A stretch of DNA of 8,605 nucleotides from Flavobacteriales bacterium (GCA_002862585.1 PKDP01000053.1:1-8605), one strand, 5' to 3'. Counted from the stretch's first letter, positions 1-6,875 are shown. Numbers and translations: made by a program. The notes: generated from the letters alone by a model not told the origin.

Positions 1-598
1 TGGACTTAAAGAGGAGGTAAATAAACAAGTTTTACCACTTAAAAATAAAGCCGAAGAATTGATTTCATCTATTGATTCTGTAATGACAGTAATAACTACT
101 GTTTTAGATAAAGATGCTAGAGAAAGTCTTTCGGGAAGTTTAAGGAGTCTGAATAGAACGTTTAGCACAATGGAACTCGCAATGGTTAAACTTGATAGTG
201 TAATTTATAAAAATGATGCTAGAGTTTCTAATATCCTTCTTAATGTGGAGTCGATAACAACAAACCTTCACAACAACAATGAGCAAATAACGAATGTTCT
301 TAGAAATTTTGAGTCAATTTCAGATTCTCTTGCAAAATCTAATTTTAAAAGTACAATTAAGAATCTAGATAGTTCCTTGTCAGAATTTGATAAAATTTTA
401 CAGAAAATAGATAAAGGAGAAGGAACAATAGGTCTACTTCTTAATGATAAAGAAATGTATAAAAACCTTACAAGTGCTTCGAAACAGTTGGATTTACTAA
501 TTGAGGATATGAAAAGATACCCAAAACGTTATGTTACATTTTCTTTATTGGGTGGTAGAAGAACTACATTTGAAATTTCAAAGGACTCTGTTAAATAA
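1..598 (+). CDS. MCE/MlaD-family lipid transport protein, C-terminal part (partial at left edge)
   Basis: The reading frame is open to the left edge (first full codon at base 2), so the real start and the N-terminal membrane anchor and MCE beta-barrel domain lie outside the window. What remains is about 198 residues of mostly helical, heptad-like sequence rich in S, N, L and I, the long helical region that follows the MCE domain. It then carries the motif GEGTIGLLLND (codons around 417-449), typical of Bacteroidota MlaD-like proteins, and a short basic tail containing PKRYVTFSLLGG. MCE proteins are periplasmic substrate-binding parts of phospholipid ABC transporters (Mla type) that move lipids between inner and outer membranes. 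The ABC ATPase and permease are not in the window. A TTG at 59 is in frame but is internal. The stop is only 6 bases before the next gene, so the two are probably cotranscribed. Family call is firm; the exact substrate is unknown. Confidence 0.88.
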   Translation, partial: GLKEEVNKQVLPLKNKAEELISSIDSVMTVITTVLDKDARESLSGSLRSLNRTFSTMELAMVKLDSVIYKNDARVSNILLNVESITTNLHNNNEQITNVLRNFESISDSLAKSNFKSTIKNLDSSLSEFDKILQKIDKGEGTIGLLLNDKEMYKNLTSASKQLDLLIEDMKRYPKRYVTFSLLGGRRTTFEISKDSVK

Positions 599-604
599 GC
601 TAGG

Positions 605-1909
605 ATGATTCAGCAAATCGTATTTTTAGTTTTACTTATTGGCTTTAGTGCATTATTTACAGTTAATATTCGACAAATAAAAAAGAATATTAATCTAGGG
701 AAAGACGTTGATAGATCATCAAATTCTAAAGCACGTTGGAAGGAAATGATAAGAGTTGCTTTAGGTCAGTCCAAGATGGTTCATAGACCAATTGCAGGTT
801 TTCTTCATATTTTAATTTATGTGGGATTTGTAATCATAAATATTGAGGTAATTGAGATAATTATTGATGGAGTTTTTGGTACTCATAGAGTATTATCATT
901 TTTAGGTCCAGTTTACGGGTTTTTAATCGGTTCATTTGAAATATTAGCCGCATTAGTACTGATTTCTTGCGTTTTCTTTCTAACGAGAAGAAATATTATG
1001 CGTATTCCTCGTTTCTGGAGTAAAGAAATGAAAGGATGGCCAAAAACAGATGCAAATCTTATACTCTTATTTGAAATTGTTTTGATGTTTGCCTTTTTAT
1101 TGATGAATGCCAGTGATTCACTTTTGGTTGCTATGAATTCATCATACTATACTGTTGAATTTTCAACCCCAATTAGTCAATATTTTATTCCTTTAATAGG
1201 TCATTTATCAGAAGTAAATTTAATTTTAATTGAACGAGCCAGTTGGTGGTTTCACATCATAGGTATTCTAGCTTTTTTAAATTACTTAGTAGTCTCAAAG
1301 CATCTGCATATAATTTTAGCTTTCCCAAATACTTATTATTCAAACCTAGAATCAAAAGGAAAGTTTGCAAATATGGATTCCGTTACCAATGAGGTGAAGA
1401 AAATGCTAGACCCCAATATTGACCCTTTTGCTATAACAGATGATACCACACCAGAACGATTTGGAGCAAAAGACGTTAAAGATTTAAGTTGGATTCAATT
1501 AATGAACGCTTACAGTTGTACTGAATGTGGAAGGTGTACATCTGAGTGTCCAGCTAATCAAACTGGTAAAATACTATCTCCAAGAAAAGTAATGATGGAT
1601 GTGAGAGATAGAGTAGAAGTTGTAGGAAAAGGAATTAAAAAAGAAGGTGAAGGATTTGATGATGGTAAATCATTATTAGATTCTATTTCCATAGAAGAAT
1701 TATGGGCTTGTACATCTTGTAACGCATGTACTGAAGCCTGTCCAATCAATATTGACCCATTGTCCATAATTGTGGATTTAAGAAGGTATTTAGTGATGGA
1801 AGAATCTGCAGCACCAATGGAACTTAATAATATTTTTAACAACATAGAGAATAACGGCGCTCCATGGCAATTCTCTATGTCGGACAGATTAAATTGGAAA
1901 GATGAGTAA
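605..1909 (+). CDS. Membrane-bound (Fe-S) oxidoreductase subunit: NarI/HdrE-like membrane part fused to two 4Fe-4S clusters
   Basis: The protein has 434 residues. About five hydrophobic segments are visible at roughly residues 4-22, 64-87, 98-126, 150-176 and 212-238. A soluble C-terminal domain follows with two classical 4Fe-4S motifs: C305, C308, C311, C315-P and C369, C372, C375, C379-P. Histidines in or beside the membrane segments (H60, H68, H216, H233, H235) are candidate haem b ligands by analogy with NarI/HdrE, which is inference. The likely role is to pass electrons between the quinone pool and the CCG-domain Fe-S protein encoded at 2331-3119. In other bacteria these parts can be joined in one polypeptide. 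The natural donor or acceptor is unknown. ATG at 605 begins a hydrophobic N-terminus and follows the previous stop by 6 bases. The end overlaps the next gene by 8 bases. Family call is strong, physiological reaction unknown. Confidence 0.88.
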   Translation: MIQQIVFLVLLIGFSALFTVNIRQIKKNINLGKDVDRSSNSKARWKEMIRVALGQSKMVHRPIAGFLHILIYVGFVIINIEVIEIIIDGVFGTHRVLSFLGPVYGFLIGSFEILAALVLISCVFFLTRRNIMRIPRFWSKEMKGWPKTDANLILLFEIVLMFAFLLMNASDSLLVAMNSSYYTVEFSTPISQYFIPLIGHLSEVNLILIERASWWFHIIGILAFLNYLVVSKHLHIILAFPNTYYSNLESKGKFANMDSVTNEVKKMLDPNIDPFAITDDTTPERFGAKDVKDLSWIQLMNAYSCTECGRCTSECPANQTGKILSPRKVMMDVRDRVEVVGKGIKKEGEGFDDGKSLLDSISIEELWACTSCNACTEACPINIDPLSIIVDLRRYLVMEESAAPMELNNIFNNIENNGAPWQFSMSDRLNWKDE

Positions 1910-2327
1910 CAAAGTTGATTTAGAAGAGAAGATTGTTGATGGGCAATACATTAGTCCTGTTTTACCAGAAAATGTTAAGAATTATTTGATTGATATTGAC
2001 GGAACTATTTGTGATGATATTCCAAACGAAGAACCTGAACGTATGGCAACTGCTGGACTTTACCCAGATGCTTTAGAAACATTAAATAAATGGTATGTAG
2101 AAGGACACATTATTACCTTTTTCACCTCAAGAGTGGAAGAGCATAGAGATGTTACTGAAAAGTGGCTGAATGAAAATGGCTTTAAATACCATGGATTACT
2201 AATGGGTAAACCTAGAGGAGGAAATTATCACTGGATTGATAATCACTTAGTACGTGCTACACGTTTTGATGGAAAATTTACAGACCTAATTGAGAAAAAA
2301 GTAACCATTCAAGTATTTGAAAAATAA
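1902..2327 (+). CDS. Small HAD-superfamily phosphatase-like protein (often labelled phosphoheptose isomerase)
   Basis: The protein has 141 residues. HAD motifs are visible in order: motif I D31-I-D-G-T35 (nucleophile D31, acid/base D33), motif II around F74-T75-S76-R77, and a combined motif III/IV with K103 and D113 (GKPRGGNYHWIDNH). The cap is minimal, with a short insert after motif I, so this looks like a small capless HAD hydrolase. Substrate cannot be read from the sequence. From memory, Bacteroidota homologues are frequently named phosphoheptose isomerase, but nothing here resembles the SIS-fold isomerase GmhA, and a phosphatase role is the better reading. The ATG overlaps the last 8 bases of the upstream Fe-S gene and has a purine-rich GGAAAG just before it, suggesting translational coupling. 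The gene splits a pair of Fe-S genes expected to act together. Fold call is strong; function is open. Confidence 0.82.
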   Translation: MSNKVDLEEKIVDGQYISPVLPENVKNYLIDIDGTICDDIPNEEPERMATAGLYPDALETLNKWYVEGHIITFFTSRVEEHRDVTEKWLNENGFKYHGLLMGKPRGGNYHWIDNHLVRATRFDGKFTDLIEKKVTIQVFEK

Positions 2328-2330
2328 GAT

Positions 2331-3119
2331 ATGAGTCAATTAATAGTACCAACAATGGCTGAACTAATGGCCAAAGGAGAAAAGGCAGATGTTCTTTTTT
2401 GGGTAGGTTGTGCTGGAAGTTTTGATGATAGAGCAAAAAAAATTACCAAAGCATTCGTGAAACTATTAAACAAAGCAAATGTAAAATTTGCTGTTCTAGG
2501 AACTGAGGAAAGTTGTAGTGGTGACCCTGCTAGACGCTCAGGAAATGAGTTCCTTTTTCAAATGCAAGCCATGAGTAATATTGAGGTAATGAATGCTTAT
2601 GAAGTACAAAAAGTGGTTACCGCTTGTCCGCATTGTTTCAATACTTTAAAAAATGAATATCCAGAGCTAGGGGGTAAATATGAAGTTGTTCATCACACAC
2701 AATTACTCAAAGAATTATTAGATGATGGTAAACTTACCATTGAAGGAGGCTCTTTCAGTGGCAAAAAAATCACTTTTCATGACCCTTGCTACTTAGGGCG
2801 TGCAAATGATGTTTATGAAGCACCAAGAGAGTTAATTCAAAAATTAGATGCTGAATTAGTTGAGATGAAGCGTTGTAAGGCAAAAGGTTTGTGTTGCGGA
2901 GCAGGAGGAGCTCAGATGTTCAAAGAACCAGAAAAAGGTAATAAAGACATCAATATAGAACGTACTGAAGATGCTTTAGAAGTAAAACCTAATTTTATTG
3001 CTACTGGATGTCCTTTTTGTAATACTATGATGACTGATGGAGTAAAGAATAAAGAAAAGGAAGAAGATATTCAAGTTTTAGATATTGCTGAAATGATAGC
3101 TCAAGCACAAAATTTATAA
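2331..3119 (+). CDS. CCG-domain (Fe-S)-binding protein, heterodisulfide reductase B/D-like
   Basis: The protein has 262 residues and is soluble, with two cysteine-rich CCG-type domains. Domain 1 has C27, then C62 in ESCSGDPARR (the usual CC pair reduced to SC), then C99-x-x-C102. Domain 2 has C153 in DPCYLGR, C182, the full pair C188-C189-G190 followed by AGG, and C227-x-x-C230. Related proteins (HdrB/HdrD, GlpC, LutA) bind Fe-S clusters through these motifs and take part in electron transfer or disulfide/oxidation chemistry. The GDPARR-x-GNE-FLFQ and DPCYLGR-x-N-x-Y-x-APR stretches are typical of this family. It most likely partners the membrane Fe-S protein at 605-1909 as the catalytic or electron-relay subunit on the cytoplasmic side, because no signal peptide is present. 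It starts 3 bases after the HAD stop and ends 1 base before the next ATG. The substrate is unknown. Confidence 0.88.
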   Translation: MSQLIVPTMAELMAKGEKADVLFWVGCAGSFDDRAKKITKAFVKLLNKANVKFAVLGTEESCSGDPARRSGNEFLFQMQAMSNIEVMNAYEVQKVVTACPHCFNTLKNEYPELGGKYEVVHHTQLLKELLDDGKLTIEGGSFSGKKITFHDPCYLGRANDVYEAPRELIQKLDAELVEMKRCKAKGLCCGAGGAQMFKEPEKGNKDINIERTEDALEVKPNFIATGCPFCNTMMTDGVKNKEKEEDIQVLDIAEMIAQAQNL

Positions 3120-3120
3120 G

Positions 3121-3591
3121 ATGTTTATACCTTACTCAGAAGTCGATAAAAACGCTAGAATTTGGATATATCAGTCAGAAAGAAAATTAAATTCTGATGA
3201 ACTTGATGATATTAAAATTCAACTCACAGATTTATGTGAAAAGTGGAAAGCCCATGGGGACCCTTTAGCCTGTTCCTTTCAGCTTTACGATTGGTTTATT
3301 TGTTTGTTTGTTGATGAGAGTAAATTTAACGCTAGTGGATGCTCCATTGACAGTTCTGTAGCTGTGATTAAGTCCATTGCTAATCAATATAATATCGATT
3401 TCTTCAATAGACTAAACATTGCATTTTTAGAGGGAAAAGAAACCAAAGTACTTCCACTAAACGATTTTAAAAGGTGTGTTTCATCAGAAATGATGGTTTA
3501 TAATAATTTAGTTAAAACAAAGGGTGAGTTCGAGGAAAACTGGAAAGCATCTATAAAAGATACTTGGCTATCTAAATACTTAGAGAATTAA
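3121..3591 (+). CDS. Conserved Bacteroidota protein of unknown function (commonly misnamed ABC transporter ATPase)
   Basis: The protein has 156 residues. I recognise it as a compact Bacteroidota family by the N-terminal ARIWIYQSERK, the central WKAHGDPL, the motif SGCSIDSSV, and the C-terminal YNNLVKTKGEFEENW followed by a Trp-containing end. Members are often named ABC transporter ATPase in databases, but no Walker A (GxxGxGKS), signature LSGGQ or Walker B motif is present, and the length is too short for an ABC ATPase. There is no signal peptide or membrane segment, so it is probably cytoplasmic. The ATG lies 1 base after the previous stop, placing it as the last gene of the plus-strand operon beside the Fe-S redox genes. 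Its 3' end overlaps the convergent OstA-like gene by 3-4 bases. Its biochemical function is unknown. Confidence 0.8.
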   Translation: MFIPYSEVDKNARIWIYQSERKLNSDELDDIKIQLTDLCEKWKAHGDPLACSFQLYDWFICLFVDESKFNASGCSIDSSVAVIKSIANQYNIDFFNRLNIAFLEGKETKVLPLNDFKRCVSSEMMVYNNLVKTKGEFEENWKASIKDTWLSKYLEN

Positions 3592-5084
3592 TCATTCCAA
3601 ATATCCTCTTTGGCAGAAATTCGCTCCTTAAAACGTTCATTAAAGCCTTCTAGTCTTTTCCATTCATTTGGCAATTCATCGATCGGGAATATAATAGAAT
3701 TAGGCAATGTCTGAAATGATATTCTATTGATATTTTTATCACTAATTCCAATATTCATTTGGCTACAACTTATGGTATTGATACCAGTTATTTTGTCATT
3801 TTCATCTTTTATGACATAAACTGTCTGTCCATTACCTTTCACAATAATTTTTTGAAGCTCATTACGCTTAAAGTAACCAGTCATATCTTTACCTTTTATC
3901 TGGTTATAAAGTCCTAGACTATCCTTGGAAATTATAAAGGCGTTTTTTTGCATTTCAAGTAGTTCAATGTTATTGTCTTTCAAGCGTAATATAATTTGAT
4001 CACTTGTTAACTGATATTCATCAGACCATAATATTGGAGACTCAAACAACTGAATAGTTGAATCTCTCATAAAATAGATTAACTCTTGAGATTTTCCTTG
4101 TAAATTTTCACTATAAAAATTAGCCATTGTAAAGGCTTTAATCTGTTGATATTTCAAACTATCAAGATTTGCTACAATAGTATCAGAATGAAGAAATAAA
4201 GTATCTTCTTCAAAGTCTGCCACGAGTAGGGGAGAATCGGTTATAATGGAGCTGTCTAGCTTTTCAAAATATTCTGCTTTATTTCCATAAATAGAATAAT
4301 CATTTGTTGTGTCTTGTATTTGAATATTATTGATTGCCAATCCATAGCCATTTTTTCTATCATAGTACAAGCTATCACCAGATAACTTTTGATTATCACT
4401 CCACAAGTAGGCATTATGATTAAATTGTGATTTATCTGTAAGAGTGTTGTACCAACCGTTTTCGCAGTAAATTAGGTTATCATCGGAGGTTATTGTTGTT
4501 GGCCCAAAGAAATAAGCTATTTCACTTTCAGTATTAAAGTGAAGTGTATCGCAAACAATAAGATAATTAGGATTAGTTAGGCTTACATTATCTTTAAAGA
4601 TTAAAAATTTACTTTCTGAAATATAGTCACCTTTATCACTTATTAAAACATTCTCTCGGCTAGTTATTCGTGCAGGAGTATAATATGAAGCCACATTTGT
4701 TTCTAAGAAATAATGAATTTCATCGGTGAGTAGTTTCATTGTTTTATCTTTTAAAACAATATCATATTTAACGATTGCCTTTTGTTCTTGTCCGTTATAA
4801 TTAAGCTTATTGCCGTATAAGTGCATTGTATCTCCCTGATTGATATGGATATTGTTAAAAGCTTCAAAACGATTCTCTTTAAAATAATACCAAGCACTAT
4901 CACAGTTCATAATAGCGCCATTATGGTTGAAAATTACGTTACCGACTAATCGGCGAATATCAGGGTATTTTTGTTGATCAAAAAAGGTGTAGTCGGCATT
5001 AATTATTTCAAGCTGAGTTTTTTCTTGAGCATATATAACATTTACAAAACATAGCAGAAATGTTATATTTCTTAAAAAAGCCAA
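3588..5084 (-). CDS. OstA/LptA-like periplasmic LPS transport protein
   Basis: The protein has 498 residues. The N-terminus reads as a signal peptide: R5, a hydrophobic core at about 7-17, and a likely cut after A19 (VIYA/QE). The rest is beta-rich with repeated OstA/LptA-type strands, for example G-N-V-I-F-N-H-N-G, the MNCDSAWYY segment, GDTMHLYGNKLNY, and later LSGDSLYYDRKNG and YSIYGNKAEYF. These repeats match the OstA-like proteins of Bacteroidota, relatives of the LptA/LptD N-terminal beta-jellyroll that carries lipopolysaccharide across the periplasm. Role in LPS transport is inferred from family. No other start fits the signal peptide: an in-frame stop lies four codons upstream of TTG 5084, and the next in-frame Met is about 57 residues in and would lose the signal peptide. 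AGG in the end of purA is placed as a ribosome site. The gene is 4 bases after purA. Confidence 0.85.
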   Translation of the reverse strand: MAFLRNITFLLCFVNVIYAQEKTQLEIINADYTFFDQQKYPDIRRLVGNVIFNHNGAIMNCDSAWYYFKENRFEAFNNIHINQGDTMHLYGNKLNYNGQEQKAIVKYDIVLKDKTMKLLTDEIHYFLETNVASYYTPARITSRENVLISDKGDYISESKFLIFKDNVSLTNPNYLIVCDTLHFNTESEIAYFFGPTTITSDDNLIYCENGWYNTLTDKSQFNHNAYLWSDNQKLSGDSLYYDRKNGYGLAINNIQIQDTTNDYSIYGNKAEYFEKLDSSIITDSPLLVADFEEDTLFLHSDTIVANLDSLKYQQIKAFTMANFYSENLQGKSQELIYFMRDSTIQLFESPILWSDEYQLTSDQIILRLKDNNIELLEMQKNAFIISKDSLGLYNQIKGKDMTGYFKRNELQKIIVKGNGQTVYVIKDENDKITGINTISCSQMNIGISDKNINRISFQTLPNSIIFPIDELPNEWKRLEGFNERFKERISAKEDIWND

Positions 5085-5099
5085 ATTATTACCTGTTTA
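5082..5099 (-). promoter_or_regulatory. TTG start and upstream stop of the OstA-like gene
   Basis: On the minus strand the frame reads TAA ACA GGT AAT AAT TTG GCT. The in-frame stop at 5099-5097 leaves TTG at 5084-5082 as the only usual start codon before the signal peptide. AGG at 5093-5091, overlapping the end of purA, lies about 6 bases before TTG and may act as a weak ribosome binding site, so translation is probably coupled to purA termination. Confidence 0.6.
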
Positions 5100-6354
5100 G
5101 TGTTTGGGTTCTATCAGGACCAACAGATACAATAACAATTGGAGTTTCTAATTCATTCTCTAGAAAATCGATATAATTATGAAGTGCTTTTGGAGCATCT
5201 GATAAACTGCTAAGACCAGTCAAGTCTTCTGTCCATGCAGGGATTTCTTTAAAAACAGGTGTGATAGTATCCTCTGAAGCATCAAATGGTAGATAATCAA
5301 TTAATTCACCATTGTATTCGTAGTGAGTACAAACTTTAATTGATTTTAGATTACTAAGTACGTCAGCCTTCATCATCATCAGTTTAGTAACGCCATTAAT
5401 AGCAATTGCGTATTTCAAAGCGGGTAAATCAATCCAACCACATCTTCTTTTTCTACCTGTTGTAGCACCAAACTCATTACCAACTTTACCAATGAATTCA
5501 CCTACTTCATCAAATAATTCAGTGGGGAAGGGTCCACTACCAACTCTAGTACAATAGGCTTTAAATATCCCAAATACATCATTGATTTTATTTGGCGCAA
5601 TACCTAATCCAGTACATGCACCTGCAGAAATTGTATTTGAAGAAGTTACAAAAGGGTAAGAACCAAAATCAATATCAAGCAGAGTTCCTTGTGCACCTTC
5701 AGCTAAAATTTTCTTTCCGTTCTTTTGTGCTTGAAATAAATAGTGTTCGCTATCTATGTGTTGAAAGGTTTTTAGAGTTTCAATACCTTCAAACCATTTT
5801 TTTTCTAATTCACTTAAATTGAAATCCATAAAGTCATTATTTAGCAAACGACTATGTTTTTCAACGAGCTTATCATAGCTATCTTTAAAGTCAGCTGAAG
5901 AAATATCACCTACTCTTAGTCCATTTCTTCCTGTTTTATCCATGTAAGTTGGTCCAATACCTTTTAGTGTAGAACCAATTTTACTTTTACCTTTTGCTTT
6001 TTCAGATGATGCATCTAATATTTTATGAGTGGGTAAAATGAGGTGTGCTTTTTTGGAAATAAGCAATTTTGATACTAAATCGATATTCATCTTATTTAGT
6101 GCGTCAATTTCTTTTTTAAAGATTATTGGGTCTATAACCACACCATTTCCAACGATATTGATGGCATTTTCTCTAAAGATTCCAGAAGGTATAGTGTGCA
6201 AAACATGTTTTATACCGTCAAATTCAAGCGTATGACCAGCATTTGGACCACCCTGAAAACGTGCAATAATATCGTAGTCGTTTGTTAATACATCTACAAT
6301 TTTCCCTTTTCCTTCATCGCCCCATTGAAGGCCTAACAATACATCTACGGACAT
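5089..6354 (-). CDS. purA: Adenylosuccinate synthetase
   Basis: The enzyme converts IMP, aspartate and GTP to adenylosuccinate, the first committed step from IMP to AMP, in the cytoplasm. The protein has 421 residues, close to the 432 of the E. coli enzyme. The N-terminal phosphate-binding loop WGDEGKGK covers residues 11-18, with catalytic D13. GGPNAGHT gives catalytic H41. GIGPTYMDK at about 132-140, AEGAQGTLLDIDFG at about 218-231, ATTGRKRRCGW at 297-307, the guanine-recognition K329-A-D331, and VGPDRTQT near the C-terminus are all present and intact. No key residue is missing. ATG at 6354 gives the family-typical short lead before the P-loop. It lies 5 bases after the Fur-family gene and 4 bases before the OstA-like gene, so all three are probably one transcript. 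Identification is certain. Confidence 0.98.
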   Translation of the reverse strand: MSVDVLLGLQWGDEGKGKIVDVLTNDYDIIARFQGGPNAGHTLEFDGIKHVLHTIPSGIFRENAINIVGNGVVIDPIIFKKEIDALNKMNIDLVSKLLISKKAHLILPTHKILDASSEKAKGKSKIGSTLKGIGPTYMDKTGRNGLRVGDISSADFKDSYDKLVEKHSRLLNNDFMDFNLSELEKKWFEGIETLKTFQHIDSEHYLFQAQKNGKKILAEGAQGTLLDIDFGSYPFVTSSNTISAGACTGLGIAPNKINDVFGIFKAYCTRVGSGPFPTELFDEVGEFIGKVGNEFGATTGRKRRCGWIDLPALKYAIAINGVTKLMMMKADVLSNLKSIKVCTHYEYNGELIDYLPFDASEDTITPVFKEIPAWTEDLTGLSSLSDAPKALHNYIDFLENELETPIVIVSVGPDRTQTLNR

Positions 6355-6359
6355 TTATT

Positions 6360-6812
6360 TTATTTTTTTGATTGACATTTTTCGCAAATACCATAAAGGT
6401 TGAGAGAATGGTTATTCACTTCAAATTTTAACAATTCTTGAACAGTATTTTTAATATTCTGAATTCTTGGATCACAAAATTCAGTAACAGAGTTACAACT
6501 AGAACAAATCACATGGTCATGCTGACCACTTATTAATGATTTTTCATATTGAGATTGATTTTTTCCAAATTGATGTTTTCTAACCAATTTACAATCCATT
6601 AAAAGCTCGATAGTATTGTAAAGCGTAGCTCTACTTACTCTGTACTTTTTATTTTTCATCTTGATGTAGAGGGTTTCTATATCAAAGTGTCCTTTATGGT
6701 CGTAAATTTCTTGCAGTATAGCAAAGCGTTCTGGAGTTTTACGTTGACCGTTTTTCTCAAGATATTGAGTGAAAATTTCTAGAACTGAAGATGTCGATAC
6801 TGCTTTAGACAT
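6360..6812 (-). CDS. Fur-family metal-dependent transcriptional regulator
   Basis: The protein has 150 residues, a normal Fur size. The winged helix DNA-binding domain occupies about residues 10-85, with the recognition segment SRATLYNTIELL at 60-71. A dimerisation and metal-binding domain follows. Two CxxC pairs, C103/C106 and C143/C146, form the likely structural zinc site. Candidate regulatory ligands are H42, E90, H98 and H100 in QHDH, E111 and H135. E90 and E111 sit where PerR has aspartates, so the set is nearer to Fur than to PerR, but Fur, Zur and PerR types cannot be separated by eye. There is an extra cysteine, C113. The gene follows rel after 69 bases and precedes purA by 5, so it shares a transcript with purA. 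A candidate operator and promoter lie in the upstream gap. Family is sure; the sensed metal is not. Confidence 0.93.
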   Translation of the reverse strand: MSKAVSTSSVLEIFTQYLEKNGQRKTPERFAILQEIYDHKGHFDIETLYIKMKNKKYRVSRATLYNTIELLMDCKLVRKHQFGKNQSQYEKSLISGQHDHVICSSCNSVTEFCDPRIQNIKNTVQELLKFEVNNHSLNLYGICEKCQSKK

Positions 6813-6831
6813 TTTGTGCTAATGTTATGCG

Positions 6832-6839
6832 TAAAAATA
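6832..6839 (-). promoter_or_regulatory. Candidate -7 promoter element of the Fur-family gene
   Basis: Read on the minus strand this is TATTTTTA, which matches the Bacteroidota -7 consensus TAnnTTTG except for the last base. It lies about 20 bases before the Fur-family ATG. A convincing -33 TTTG element at the right spacing is not visible; the spacer is a run of nine A on this strand. In AT-rich DNA this match is weak, and readthrough from rel may be the main source of transcription. Confidence 0.22.
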
Positions 6840-6860
6840 GTTTTTTTTTGAGAAGAAAGA

Positions 6861-6875
6861 TTAGTAATTTATTAA
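6861..6875. promoter_or_regulatory. Candidate Fur-family operator (7-1-7 inverted repeat)
   Basis: The sequence TTAGTAA-T-TTATTAA is an inverted repeat with 7-base arms around one central base, and 6 of 7 positions pair (the G/T position fails). The 7-1-7 layout is the classic form of Fur, PerR and Zur boxes. It sits about 49-63 bases upstream of the Fur-family start codon, where autoregulation would be expected. It differs from the TGATAAT and TTATAAT consensus half-sites, and AT-rich DNA gives such repeats by chance. Confidence 0.25.

Noticed and set aside
59..61. TTG as the start of the MCE protein
   Set aside because: The frame stays open to base 2 and the upstream residues (KEEVNKQVLPLKNKAEEL) are family-typical, so the start is outside the window.
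1558..1845. 95-codon open frame on the minus strand
   Set aside because: It lies wholly antisense to the two 4Fe-4S motifs of the membrane Fe-S protein, and its translation has no recognisable domain.
5592..5822. 76-codon open frame on the plus strand
   Set aside because: Antisense to the conserved core of purA; low-complexity translation with no family features.
6029..6235. 68-codon open frame on the plus strand
   Set aside because: Antisense to purA; a shadow of the real coding frame.
6360..6812. Naming the Fur-family gene perR, zur or fur
   Set aside because: Ligand residues lean toward Fur (E90, E111) but do not discriminate without alignment, so no symbol is given.
6841..6849. T-run as an intrinsic terminator
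   Set aside because: No GC-rich stem precedes it on the plus strand, and no plus-strand gene ends there; on the minus strand it is an A-run.
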